Below, in pieces: positions 17,904-27,675 of a stretch of DNA of 64,000 nucleotides. Source of the DNA: CAWIMX01 sp963792785. GTDB taxonomy: Bacteria > Acidobacteriota > Vicinamibacteria > Vicinamibacterales > CAVVIG01. The stretch covers positions 1,860,001 to 1,924,000 of the forward strand of contig CAWBXO010000001.1 of assembly GCA_963792785.1 (NCBI GenBank). The letters are read 5' to 3'. Below the pieces are notes generated by a model. That model did no database searches, had not been told where the DNA came from, and saw nothing but the letters and a program-made list of their open reading frames with translations. Within the stretch, counting starts at the first letter, position 1; each line of letters opens with the position of its first letter. The position numbers were made by a program, and so were the translations under genes.

Positions 17904-18752
17904 TCAGACCCGCGCTCGCAGGCGGACGGCGAGGCCATCCAGGCCGAGGATGTCCGCCCACGGCCGCTCGGGCTCCAGGCCGAGCTCGTGGATGCCGCGG
18001 CGGACGGCGTCCGGCGTCAGGCCCGCGGCCGGCCACATCGCCGGGTGCATCTCGACGAAGAGCGCGAGCCGCGTGCCACCTGCGCTGATGGTCTCGCGGG
18101 CGCCCCGCAACACGTCGAGCTCCGCGCCCTCCACGTCGATCTTGATGAAGTCCGGCGTCACGCCTTCGCGCCGGCAGAACGCGTCGACGGTCGTCGTCTC
18201 GACGTCGACCGTCGCCGCGCCCACGCCGCCCGCCATCCCGAGGTGGTTCTCGCCCGACGTGCCGGCGAGCACGAACGTCGCCCTGCCGACGCGATCGCAG
18301 ACGGCGGCCCCGACCGGCGTGACGACGGTGTCCAGGCGGTTGATCGCGATGTGCCGGCGCAGCGTGGCGAGGATCGCGGGCGACGGCTCGAACGCGTACA
18401 CACGGCCCGCGGCGCCGACCCACTGCCCGAACAGTAGCGCGTACGCGCCCGCGTTCGCGCCGATGTCGAGCGCCACCGCGCCCGGGCGGATCGCCGCGCG
18501 AAACGCGGCGTATTCGTCGGGATTCCAGATCAGGCCGCCGCGCTCGGGCAGCGCACGCACGACCTCGCCTCCCGGGAGGCGGCACGGCACTCCGCGGCCG
18601 CGCGTCCGGAGGCGGAGCGCCGCGTGATACAGCGGTTTGAGGCGCGCGCGCATGGCGGGCCCAAGGCGCGCGCGGCCGCGGGCGCCGAGGCGCTCAATCC
18701 ACCCCAAGGGGCGGAACGACTGGGCGCCTTCGGCGCGGTGGCGGGGGGTCAT
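17904..18752 (-). CDS. FkbM-family methyltransferase
   Basis: 282 residues. SAM motif I is ALDIGANAGAYALLFG (about 92-107), followed by VYAFEPSP and the FkbM signature FIKIDVEGAELDVLRGA (about 205-221), with the E that ends the fold in LFVEMHP. FkbM enzymes O-methylate sugars or polyketides. One of three FkbM domains in the operon, so the polymer is probably methylated at several hydroxyls. ATG 18752 overlaps the stop of the preceding GT2-FkbM gene (ATGA). Confidence 0.88.
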   Translation of the reverse strand: MTPRHRAEGAQSFRPLGWIERLGARGRARLGPAMRARLKPLYHAALRLRTRGRGVPCRLPGGEVVRALPERGGLIWNPDEYAAFRAAIRPGAVALDIGANAGAYALLFGQWVGAAGRVYAFEPSPAILATLRRHIAINRLDTVVTPVGAAVCDRVGRATFVLAGTSGENHLGMAGGVGAATVDVETTTVDAFCRREGVTPDFIKIDVEGAELDVLRGARETISAGGTRLALFVEMHPAMWPAAGLTPDAVRRGIHELGLEPERPWADILGLDGLAVRLRARV

Positions 18753-20491
18753 GACGCGACGGCGATCACGCGCAGTACGGCGTTCACCGAGGTGTAGACG
18801 TCGACGGGACGCAACGGTCGCCCGGTCGACGTGCGAAACGAATAGCCGAGCGCCACGAGATCGTCGACCAGCATCCGCGGCGGCACCCCGCGCCGTTCGA
18901 GCAGGTCCAGATGCAGTTCCAGGCTCAACGGGGGCCTGCGCCGCGCGAGCACGCCGCGCGCGCCCAGCAGGACGTCGTACTCGTGCCCCTCGACGTCAAT
19001 CTTGACGAGATCGGGATCGCCGGCGCGCGCCGCCTCCGCGTCGATCGTCGTCACCTCCACCTCCACGGTCCGGCCCGGCGCCGCCCCGTTCTCGATGCTC
19101 ACGAAGCCGCCGCTGTACAGCTGGGCTTGAAACCGTCCAGACTCGCGGCCGACGGCCGCCTGGCGGCGCTCGATCCGCTCCGCGCAGTCGTTCAGCGCCG
19201 CGAGCGCGGCGGCGTTCGCCATCGCGATCGGCGACGGCTCGAAGGCCACGGTCCGCTTGTCCGGCCCCATGCTGCAAAAGGCGAGGCCGAAGATCGACTT
19301 CGCCGCGCCGACGTCGAAAAACAGCCGCGCCCCCGCCCCCAGCTCCAGAAAACCTGCCATCTCCTCGACGGACCCACCGTTCGTGCTCAGGTGGAACAGG
19401 AAATCGGCGCGGTCCTCCTCGCGGAAGCGCATCGTCAGCCCGCGGCCGAAGGTCACGATCGGTCCCCGCTCGTCGGTCGTGAACGCCGGATCGAGGGTCA
19501 CGGCGGCGGCGCGGTACCCGTAGAACCGGCCACGTACGCGCGCCTTGAACCACTCGGGCAGGAGGCTCAAGGCGAGTCTCAGCCGGCGACGCACGCCTGC
19601 CTGGGGCATCATCGGCGGCTCCATCGCCGCCGCAGCACCTGCGCCACTCCCGCGAGCGAATCCGGCCACGCCGGCCGCCGACAGACGGCGGCGCCAGGCC
19701 CGCCGCCGGCGTCCCTCGCCCGCCTGAATCGCCGCGGCCCAGCGCCCGAAGAACAGCCGCCCGTTGGCGAGATCGCGCTCCAGGTTGAGCGAGAAGCGGC
19801 TGAACGTCGAGCTGCCGAGGTGGTCGAATGCGGCGTCCCGCTCGTAGCCGTGGACGGCGACCTTCCAGCCAGCCGCGCGAATCCGGAACGCCAGATCCGA
19901 CTCGTCCCACCCCGTCGGCGCGAACGCCTCGTCGAACAGCCCGACGCGATCGAGACAGGCGCGGCGCACGACCCACGGCCGGATGACGGCGTCCACCTCG
20001 TGGAGGCGCAGCCAGTTCCAGGGCGCCGGCCCGATCGTGCTCTCGAGGCGCGACCAGTCGACGACGTCCTCCCACCGCGCGATCGGCGCATCGACGGGAT
20101 GACACAGCAGCCCGCGGCTGAGGCAGAGCAGGCCGATGTCCTCGTAGGCGCCGAACGTCCGCAGCAGTTCGGGCACGAGCCACTTCGATTTCAGGTACAT
20201 GTCGTCGTGCCAGGTCATGACGAGCGGCGCGCGGGCCTCACGCAGGCCGAGGTTGGTGGCTCGCAGCTCGTGGATGTTGTCCGCGTGGATCCATCGCAGG
20301 AACGTCCGGCCCCACTCGGTGGCCGCCACCTCGGCCAGCAGCGCCGGCGTCCGATCGCGGCAGCCGTCTTCGATGACGAGCAGCTCGATCGGCTGCGTCG
20401 CGGCGTGCGCCTGCCAGCACGCGAGGCAGTGCGCCAGCACGTCGGCGTTGTTGAAGGTGGGGATCACGATCGAGAGGGCCGGCGCGCTCAC
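18749..20491 (-). CDS. GT2 glycosyltransferase fused to FkbM methyltransferase
   Basis: One uninterrupted 580-residue frame from GTG 20491 (VSAPALSIVIPTFNN). Residues about 1-275 are a GT2 enzyme: VIEDGCRDRTPALL, then MTWHDDMY as the metal-binding Asp pair, and GLFDEAFAPTGWDESDLAFRIRAAG. A linker rich in Arg, Gly and Ala (about 275-300) leads into an FkbM domain at about 310-580, with LFFDVGAAKSIFGLAF, VAFEPSP and LVKIDVEGHEYDVLLGA. ATG codons inside the linker could start a separate FkbM gene, but no stop separates the domains. The flanking region has consensus indels, so a lost stop cannot be fully excluded. Confidence 0.78.
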   Translation of the reverse strand: MSAPALSIVIPTFNNADVLAHCLACWQAHAATQPIELLVIEDGCRDRTPALLAEVAATEWGRTFLRWIHADNIHELRATNLGLREARAPLVMTWHDDMYLKSKWLVPELLRTFGAYEDIGLLCLSRGLLCHPVDAPIARWEDVVDWSRLESTIGPAPWNWLRLHEVDAVIRPWVVRRACLDRVGLFDEAFAPTGWDESDLAFRIRAAGWKVAVHGYERDAAFDHLGSSTFSRFSLNLERDLANGRLFFGRWAAAIQAGEGRRRRAWRRRLSAAGVAGFARGSGAGAAAAMEPPMMPQAGVRRRLRLALSLLPEWFKARVRGRFYGYRAAAVTLDPAFTTDERGPIVTFGRGLTMRFREEDRADFLFHLSTNGGSVEEMAGFLELGAGARLFFDVGAAKSIFGLAFCSMGPDKRTVAFEPSPIAMANAAALAALNDCAERIERRQAAVGRESGRFQAQLYSGGFVSIENGAAPGRTVEVEVTTIDAEAARAGDPDLVKIDVEGHEYDVLLGARGVLARRRPPLSLELHLDLLERRGVPPRMLVDDLVALGYSFRTSTGRPLRPVDVYTSVNAVLRVIAVAS

Positions 20492-21616
20492 GAGCGCAGC
20501 ACCTCGACGGTGTGGCGCAGGCTGAACCGTTCGCGATACAGCTCGCGGCCGGCCGCTCCGAGCGCCTCGCGCCGATCGGGATCGGCGAGGAGCGCGGCGA
20601 CGAGCCCGCCGAGCGCCGCCGCGTCGCCGGCCGGCGCCAGCAGCACGGCGCCCGACTCGGCCCACAAGGGCTCGCTCAGCCGGCCCGTCGTGGTGACGAG
20701 CGGCCTGCCGTGCGCCAGCGCGGCCATCGCGCTCGTGCGCCGCGTGCTGACACCGTCCGGATAGGGCTGCACCATCACGTCGCAGGCGGACAGATGCCGC
20801 GACACGTGATCCGCCGGCAGGTTGCCCGCGGCGGCGAGGCGATCGCGCAGGCCGGGGTGCCGCGCGGCGAGCTCCCGCGCGGCATCCGCGCTGCCCCGGC
20901 CGATGAGCAGCACGCGCGCGGGCGTGGCCGCGGCGATCGCCGCGAGGCGCGGCGTCGAGGCCCGGACGGACGAGCGCGCCGTAGGTGCCGAAATGGCCGA
21001 CCAGCGCCGCCGGACCGGCGACGCGCGCGCGGATCGCCGCGCTCGCCGCGGCGTCCTCGATCACGGGAATGCCGCTGGGGACCGGCAGCCAGACGACCGG
21101 CGTGCCCGGCCGGACGTGCGGCTCGACGCCGGGCCGCCACGCGGGCACCGACACGAAGACGCGCGCCGCGGACGAGGCCACGAGCCGCGCCATGTGCCGC
21201 TGCACCAGGGCGAGGACGTTCTGCCGAACGGACGACTCGCGTCCCAGCGGCAGCCCGACTTCGTGGAACATCACCCAGACGTCGTCCTGGCCGGCCAGCC
21301 AGCGGCAGAACGGCACGTTGCCGCCGCGCCAGCCGAACGCCTGCGGCACGTACTGCACGAGCAGGCGCCGCGGCCCGCGGTCCGCCGCCAGCGCCGCGTC
21401 CATCATCGCCATCGACCCGCGGCCGAAGCGATCCGGCAGCCGGTGGACGGCGACGCCGTCCGCGGCGCAACCGTCCGCGGGCATGCCGGGACCGCCGGGC
21501 GCCCACACGTCGACGCGATCGCCGGCGCACGCGAGCCCGACCGCCACGCGCCGCGTATAGTCGCTCACGCCGCCGGGCTGCGGCGGATACTCACCGGTCA
21601 GGACATGCCACTGCAT
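20488..21616 (-). CDS. GT4 glycosyltransferase (frame broken by one inserted base)
   Basis: ATG 21616 (MQWHVLTGEYPPQPGGVSDYT) begins a GT4 acceptor domain. The frame is lost near 20946, where an extra C in GCGCCTCGC (minus strand) should read GCGCTCGC. The donor domain then continues in another frame with VLLIGRGSADAARELAARH, VSTRRTSAMAALAHGRPLV and a C-terminal helix. Removing one base gives 375 residues, a normal length. The donor half lacks a clear EGFG motif (YPDGVSTRRTSA instead), as in some GT4 subgroups. I read the break as a consensus error. Confidence 0.75.
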
Positions 21617-23172
21617 CACGACTGCTCCGCCATCGGCGGCGCGGCGGGCGGCATCAGCCGCAGCGCCACGAGCCAGCGGGTGTAGCGGGCGCCGAGCGGC
21701 AGCCGCCCGTACAGCTCGCGCATCGTCCAGACGTAGGCGAGGCACGACGCGAGCATCAGGCCCGCTGCCGGCACGAATCCGAGCCGGAGGTAGAAGACGC
21801 CCGTGCCCGCGGCGATGGCGCCCGGCACGAGGAACCGGACCGCCCACGGCCCGATCACTTCCCTCCCGAACCTGGCCACGGTCAGATCGGTGGACTGCTG
21901 GAGCAGCACGAGCGTCGACGGGATCGCCGTGACCACGTCGGTCGCCACCATCGCTGCGGCGACGCCGACGAGGCCGAAGCGATGGCCGAGGAAGACGGCG
22001 TGACGCCACTTGCGCGCGCGCCGTTCACGAGCGTGATGACGCCGACCTTGAACCGGTTGCCCAGCAGCGACGTCGTCGTGATGAGGCCGTGCACAAGCGA
22101 CGACGAGAGCATGCTGGCCGCCAGCCACGCGTTCAGCGCCGTGCCGCCGAACAGGTCGGCGCCCACCCAGGCCGTCACGAACGTCGGGTTGAACGCCAGC
22201 ACGCCGCAGGCGGCGATGCCGGCGAGGATCAGGTGGAGCGTCAGCAGCGATGACACGACCTTGGTCACGCGCGCCGCGCGGCGGCCGCTCGCCCTGCAGC
22301 TGCGCCAGGCCGACCAGGGCGCTGTCGGGCATGACCCACGAGAGCTGCGTCGCCATGGTCGCGACTTTGGCCGTGCACGCGTAGATCGGCACCCACTCGC
22401 GGGTTCCCGAGATAGGTGATGACGAGGCCGTTGCTCGCCGCGAGCATCTGCCAGCCCAGACCGCCGAGCCAGACCCCGCCGCCGTTCACGACCAGCGTCC
22501 GCAGGTCCGCCCGCGTCGGCAGCCGCCAGTGGCCGAACAGATCCGGCGCGATCACGGCGACGCGCACCGCGCTGATGACGAGGGCCACGAGCGACGCGCC
22601 GCCGGGCGCCCAGGCGAGCGCCCAGAGGCCGTACCCGCGCAGCAGCAGGACGACGGTGATCGTCACGGTCAACGCGCTCTGGAAAATGCGACAGGGCGCC
22701 GTTGAACGCCACGTCCTGGAAGCCGCCGAGCACGGCGCGAAACACGCGGAGCGGGTACGAGGCAGCGGTCAGCAGCACCACGAGCACCAGCGGCGCCACG
22801 ATGAGCGATCGATCGTCGGAGGTCAGCCAGAGCAGCGACGGCAGCGTCCGCCACAGGAGCGCCGCCACGGCGGCGAAACCGGCGGCGACGGCGATGCCGA
22901 CCACCAGCCCGCTCACCACGAGGCGGCGCAGCCGGTCGCGGTCGCCGGCGCCGTCCGCCTCGGCGATCAGCCACGGCAGGACGCCGAGGATCCCGAGGTC
23001 GATCATCCCGGCGTAGCCGAGCAATTCGCCGCTCGCGAGCCACAAGCCGTACGGCCGCGTGCCGAGGCGCGACAGGATGATCGGCACCAGCACGATGCCG
23101 GTGACGATGGCCAGCCCGAACTGCGCGTAACCGAAGGCGGCCATCGACCGCGGCTTTCCGCGTGCGGCTCAT
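21616..23172 (-). CDS. wzx: Wzx-type polysaccharide flippase (several indels)
   Basis: A polytopic membrane protein of the oligosaccharide flippase/MATE-like family, about 515 residues. It starts at ATG 23172 (MSRTR), where an extra A near 23160 shifts into the frame MAAFGYAQFGLAIVTGIVLVPIILSRLG. Hydrophobic segments continue through at least four frame changes, near 22680, 22390, 22270 and 22010. They include LVALVISAVRVAVI, LLTLHLILAGIAACGVLAFNPTFVTAWVG and FLVPGAIAAGTGVFYLRLG. Its role would be moving lipid-linked repeat units across the inner membrane. ATGA overlap with the upstream methyltransferase. Confidence 0.78.
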
Positions 23173-24141
23173 GCGCGTCGCCTCACGGCGTAGGCCTGCA
23201 GGTTGAGCGCGAGCGGCGTCTGGACGCCGCCCGGCACACGGGACGCGGCGTAGACGGCCAGGCGCACGGCGTGGCGGCGATCGGGGCGCGGCCCGGCGGC
23301 AGTTCCGGAGCGCCGGTCACTACGGTGACGTGGTCGAAGCCGGCGCCGGCCAGGGCGCGGCGGAGCGACCCGGGCGTGAAGTGATTCACGTGCACGAGAT
23401 TGCCGGCGAGCGAGACCTCGTGACGGCTGATCGCCGCGACGAGCCGTTCCTTAGTCCACTGGCTGCGCCCGCACGGCACCTTCACCGCGAGGACGCCGCC
23501 GGGCTCGAGCCAGCGCCGCGACGTCGTCGAGCAGCGCGCCGGGCTCAGGGATGTGCTCGAGCACGTCGGTCAGCGTGACCGCCGCGAACGGGCGGCCGGT
23601 GCGGGCGAGCGCGCGCGCGTTGACTCTGGTGCACCGGGACGCCCGCGCGCCGCGCCGCGGCCGCCGCCGTCGTCGGGTTCAGCTCGATGCCCTCGACGTC
23701 CCAGCCGGCCTGCCGCGCGAGATGGAGGAACCGGCCCGCATGCGCGCCGACGTCGAGCAGCCGGCGCCGGCCCGCCGGCACGCGCCGCGCCAGCTCGCGC
23801 AGGATGCCGCCGAAAGATGAAGTCCTTGTACGTGCGCGTCGAATTCGCCGTCGACCCACGCGTCCGACCACCGCTGGTCGTACATCCGATCGAAGAAACG
23901 CGGCAGCGTCGGCAGCGCACTCGGGCTGGCCGAACCCGCAGTCGGCGCAGCGCACGAGCCACACGCGCGTCGCCGGTGTACCGCGCCAGCTCCGCGATCC
24001 TGCGTGGCGTACTCGTGGAGATCGAACCGCGCCTCGTGATAGCGCTCGAGCCGCGTCCCGCCGCAGACCCAGCACGAGGTGACGGGCGCGAACGCGGGCT
24101 CGACGCTCGAGGGAGACGTTCCGGGCGGTGGTCGCGCTCAT
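23169..24141 (-). CDS. SAM methyltransferase with N-terminal zinc-binding Cys motif (several indels)
   Basis: ATG 24141 overlaps the FkbM stop. The N-terminus carries CWVCGG and later VRCADCGFGQ, the paired-Cys pattern of nucleotide-sugar or lipid methyltransferases with a zinc-ribbon lead-in. SAM motif I follows as RRLLDVGAHAGRFLHLARQAGWDVEGIELN, then a C-terminal part with HVNHFTPGSLRRALAGAGFDHVTVV and LALNLQAYAVRRRA. At least four single-base shifts interrupt it (about 24000, 23830, 23650-23540, 23285). With these corrected it is about 320 residues. The annotation rests on the fragments together. Confidence 0.7.
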
Positions 24142-25040
24142 GCGGGATCGGTCGTGAGGGCGTAGAGCCGGTTCGAGATCGGCCCCAGGTCTTCGAGCGT
24201 CGTCGCCACGAAGCCGCGGCGCCGCAGCGCCTCGTCGAATTCGCCGCCCGGCACCGTCTCGGCGACGACGGCGCGCAGCCGGCCCGCGTCGAGCACCTCC
24301 GTCATGCCGCGCAGCACGAGGGTCTCGGCCCCCTCGACATCGATCTTCATCAGATCGATCGCCGGCGATCCGGTCGCGCGCCACCAGTGGTCGAACGTGT
24401 CGGTCGGCACCTGGACGGCATGGTCGAGCGATAAATCGCCCCGCGCGATCATTGTTTGGCCCACGGATTGAGCGACGAGAGCCCGCTGTTGCCCGGCGAG
24501 AGCGACACGAACAGCGGCACGCCCGCCTCCTGCCGATCGGTCAGCGCGAGCGGCAGGATGGTGACGCGCGGTGAGAGGCCGTTGATCTGCAGGTGATGCT
24601 CGAGCTGCCGCACCACGGCCGGGTTCGGCTCGAACGCGTAGACGCGGCCCGCGGGCCCGAGGAGCGAGGCCGCCATCACCGTGAAGTACCCATGGTTGGC
24701 GCCCACGTCGACGAACACGCCGCCCGGCGGCAGGCGGTCGCGCAGGCAGCGCGCCGTGCGCGGCTCGTACAGCGGCCCGCCGAAGTGCAGCGGCGCGACC
24801 GTGAACTCGGTGACGTTGAAGATCAGCGGCCCGCCCTCGGTGCGGACCCGCCGGAGGCGCGGCGGGCCTTCGAACAGGCGCTCGCGCAGCCGGAAGACGA
24901 CGCCCCGATAGAACCGGCCGATCCCGGGCACGTTCCAGAGCCGCCGGCCGATTGGGGCGACGGCGCGCTCGAGCCACGGACACCCGGCACAGGGCCGACG
25001 TCGACGCCTCGGCGGCCGCGCGCCAGAGCGAGCGCGTCAC
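24138..25040 (-). CDS. FkbM-family methyltransferase (two compensating indels)
   Basis: GTG 25040 overlaps the GT4 stop (GTGA). A short lead (VTRSLWRAAAEAS) shifts frame near 24950 into IGRFYRGVVFRLRERLF, then the SAM core VFVDVGANHGYFTVMAASLLG and VYAFEPNPAVVRQLEHHL. A second shift near 24462 returns to the original frame with IDLMKIDVEGAETLVLRGM, the FkbM signature, and LRAVVAETVPGGEF. The length of about 300 residues is normal. The stop overlaps the next start (ATGA). Likely role: O-methylation of a polymer sugar. Confidence 0.78.
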   Translation of the reverse strand: MTRSLWRAAAEASTSALCRVSVARARRRPNRPAALERARDRPVLSGRRLPAARAPVRRPAAPPAGPHRGRAADLQRHRVHGRAAALRRAAVRAAHGALPARPPAAGRRVRRRGRQPWVLHGDGGLAPRARGPRLRVRAEPGRGAAARASPADQRPLTARHHPAARADRSAGGGRAAVRVALAGQQRALVAQSVGQTMIARGDLSLDHAVQVPTDTFDHWWRATGSPAIDLMKIDVEGAETLVLRGMTEVLDAGRLRAVVAETVPGGEFDEALRRRGFVATTLEDLGPISNRLYALTTDPA

Positions 25041-26179
25041 GCGGGCGCCCCCTCGACGGCGGCCGCGACCTCGGCCGCCATCGCGTCCCACGTCCTCGCG
25101 CGGAGCGCGGCGGAGACGCCGGCCGACGCGCGCGCGCCAGGCGTCCGGATCGGCGCGCCAGTCGAGCAGGCGTGCCGCCAGCTCGTCCGGGTCGTCGGCA
25201 CGTCTGGACGAGGAGCGCCGACAGCGCCTGCGGGGTACTGCTCCGCGACGCCGGCCGACGCGCTCACGATCGCCGGCACGCCGCGGCACAGCGCCTCGTG
25301 CACCGACAGGCCGTACGCCTCGTAGCGGGCCGGGTGCACGAAGACGTCGAGCGCGGCGAGAACGCGCGGCACGTCGGTGCGAAAGCCGAGGAACCGGATC
25401 CGGCCGTCGAGGCCGGCGTCCCGCGCGCGCGCGCGCCACGCCGGCAGCTCGCGGCCCGCGCCCGCCACGACGAGATCCACATCCCAGCCGGGGCGGCCGC
25501 AGAGCCGCGACCACGCCGCGAACACGATGTCGAACGCCTTGCGTCGATCGCCGAGCGCGCCGACGAACCCGGCGAGCCGGCGCCCGGCGCCCGCGCCGAG
25601 GGCCCGACGCGCGTCGTCGCGCTCGCCCGGCGTGGCCAGCGCGAACCGTACGGGATCGCTGCCGTAGTAGACGACCCGCGTGCGCTCCGGATCCACGCCG
25701 ATGTGCCGGACGATATCGTCGCGCGTGCGGCGGCTGTTGCAGATCACCACGCGCGCCATCCGCAGCGCGCGGCGCTCGTCGTCGAGATCGCGGCGGCGCG
25801 TCCGCGCCGCCAGCAGGCGCCGGACCCGGCCGGCGGCCAAGGCGGGCGCGTCGGCGGCGTGCAGGTAGTGCACCCAGTTGGCGTCCGCGATGGCGCAGTT
25901 GCCGCCGTTGACGACGGCGCGCGCGCCGCGGCCGGCCAGCTCGCGCCAGGCCCGCCGACCGGCGCGCGCCAGCAGCGGCGCGCCGAGCGTGTGCCGTCCG
26001 AACGGCCGGCGGACCTGCCGCACGTGAACTCCCGGCCGGGCGGCGAGATCGGGCCACACCCGGTGCGCGACCACGTGCACCTCGCGCGAGGCGGAGAGCC
26101 ACCGCGCGAGCGCGTAGTTGGCGGCGTCCATGCCGCCCAGGGGCGTGAAGTCGCCCGCCACGATCAGCCAGGGAATCAC
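25037..26179 (-). CDS. GT4 glycosyltransferase (indels near 3' end)
   Basis: GTG 26179 (VIPWLIVAGDFTPLGGMDAANYAL) overlaps the polymerase stop. The acceptor domain includes VVNGGNCAIADANWVHYLH. The donor domain has AGFVGALGDRRKAFDIVFAAW (about 205) and HPARYEAYGLSVHEALCRGVPAIVS (about 290-313) with the paired Glu. About three extra bases between 25215 and 25130 scramble the stretch after VAEQYP before the frame recovers at VSAALRARTWDAMAAEV. Corrected length is 379 residues. Confidence 0.8.
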   Translation of the reverse strand: MIPWLIVAGDFTPLGGMDAANYALARWLSASREVHVVAHRVWPDLAARPGVHVRQVRRPFGRHTLGAPLLARAGRRAWRELAGRGARAVVNGGNCAIADANWVHYLHAADAPALAAGRVRRLLAARTRRRDLDDERRALRMARVVICNSRRTRDDIVRHIGVDPERTRVVYYGSDPVRFALATPGERDDARRALGAGAGRRLAGFVGALGDRRKAFDIVFAAWSRLCGRPGWDVDLVVAGAGRELPAWRARARDAGLDGRIRFLGFRTDVPRVLAALDVFVHPARYEAYGLSVHEALCRGVPAIVSASAGVAEQYPAGAVGAPRPDVPTTRTSWRHACSTGAPIRTPGARASAGVSAALRARTWDAMAAEVAAAVEGAPA

Positions 26180-27675
26180 GAGAGGCGAGGTCGATTGGCC
26201 ATGGCCCCGTGCAGCACGCCCTCGAGGAACCAGAACTGCATGCCGGACGCCGTGCCGAACGGCACGAAACTGAAGGTCAGCGCGAGCGTGCCCAGGTTGG
26301 CCGCGACGACCGCGGCGGCCCAGAGGCGATCCTCGCGATCCGCCAGCGCGCGCACCAGGCGCAGATCGTAGAACACCGTGACGACCAGCGCGACGCCGTA
26401 GAAGAGCAGCAGCAGCAACCCGCCGTCGAGGAGCCACGCGTTCGGTTGGATCTCGGCGAACACCTCGGTTGAGTCGAGATTACCGGGATTACCGAAGTAC
26501 GACCGCATCATCCCCCACCGCGCCAGCCCGGCGCCGAGCGGATAGTCGACGATGAGGCTGTTGAACGCGTATTCGAGCTGAACACCGCGGCTCTGGTAGT
26601 AGAGCTCCGTCGGATCGCTCTCGAGGAGCGTCGAGAACCGTTCGCGGATGCTCGCGCCGCCGAGCACCGTCGCCAGCGACAGGCCGACGACGACGATGCC
26701 GACACTGGTCCCGCCGAACACGGCCAGCCGTGCTCTCTGCTTCTGCCACGCCAGCATCGCGGCGTACGAAAGCATCATGCCGACGACCACGATCATGCTG
26801 GCGCGGACGTGGCTCAGGTAGATCGCGCCGACGCCGGCGAGTGCGAACCCCAGCGCCGCCCCTCGCTTCCACCACGCGCCCTCGAGCGCGAACACGAGGC
26901 CGAAGAGGGCCGCAACCGTGCCCGCGCCGCAGACGGCGCCGGGCGTGTCGAACAGGCCGGGCGGCCGGATGATCCGGCGGCCGTTCGGACCGATGTAAGT
27001 CGATGCCGCGAGCGCGTCCGCGTTCTGCGTGAAGTTCGCGGACAGCTCCTGCGGCATCCACCGCTCCGGGTTGTACACCTGCAGCACGCCGACCATGGAA
27101 TTGATGCCGTTGCAGATGAGCAGGACGACGAGAATCCGCTTGAGCCCGCGGACGCCGTTGGCGTACGCCGGCGCCCAGAACACCGGGGACAGAATCGCGA
27201 AATAGAGAGAGACCTGCGCGACGCCTGCCAGCAGGCTGTTCGTCAGCGGGTGAGCGATCTCGAGGATCAGCCATCCGATCACGAACGTGAGCCATCGCTC
27301 CGCGGGATGGTGCACCTTCCGCTGTCCCCCGCGCTGGAACCACCACAACCCGAACGCGAACAGGCTGATCGCGTACGCCCCGACGCGCGCCGGCAGGCGG
27401 TAGGCCTGGCTGCCGGGCAGGAACAGCAACGCCGGCAGCAGCGTGAGGCCCGCCGCGAACCACTCGGCGAATCCATGCAGCCGCCACGGATGCTTCTCCA
27501 CCTCGAGCGGCACGATCTCCTCCGGCGCGGCGGGCGGCTCCTCGGGCGCGGCGTCGAACACGAACGGATCCAGGGGACCCACCACCGGCGGAAGGCCGGG
27601 CGCGGGCTGTTCCGGCTGGCGCGAGTGGTCGGCGGTCAGCCGATTCCAGTCAATCGGCTCTGGGTTGTCTGGCAT
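26176..27675 (-). CDS. Wzy-like O-antigen/exopolysaccharide polymerase
   Basis: 499 residues with a soluble Pro/Glu-rich N-terminus (about 1-65), then about ten to twelve predicted membrane helices, for example LLPALLFLPG, AYAISLFAFGLWWF, RILVVLLICNGINSMVGVL and LLLLLFYGVALVVTVFYDL. A large loop between late helices (about 355-410) contains YYQSRGVQLEYAFN and PLGAGLARWGMM, matching the Wzy_C/O-antigen ligase layout. It lies between GT4 genes and shares the operon with Wzx and Wza, so polymerisation is more likely than ligation, but sequence alone cannot separate the two. Confidence 0.8.
   Translation of the reverse strand: MPDNPEPIDWNRLTADHSRQPEQPAPGLPPVVGPLDPFVFDAAPEEPPAAPEEIVPLEVEKHPWRLHGFAEWFAAGLTLLPALLFLPGSQAYRLPARVGAYAISLFAFGLWWFQRGGQRKVHHPAERWLTFVIGWLILEIAHPLTNSLLAGVAQVSLYFAILSPVFWAPAYANGVRGLKRILVVLLICNGINSMVGVLQVYNPERWMPQELSANFTQNADALAASTYIGPNGRRIIRPPGLFDTPGAVCGAGTVAALFGLVFALEGAWWKRGAALGFALAGVGAIYLSHVRASMIVVVGMMLSYAAMLAWQKQRARLAVFGGTSVGIVVVGLSLATVLGGASIRERFSTLLESDPTELYYQSRGVQLEYAFNSLIVDYPLGAGLARWGMMRSYFGNPGNLDSTEVFAEIQPNAWLLDGGLLLLLFYGVALVVTVFYDLRLVRALADREDRLWAAAVVAANLGTLALTFSFVPFGTASGMQFWFLEGVLHGAMANRPRLS

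Noticed and set aside
20488..25040. A patch of decayed polysaccharide pseudogenes.
   Set aside because: The breaks are isolated single-base changes with conserved residues on both sides and overlapping gene starts intact. Essential genes elsewhere show the same pattern.
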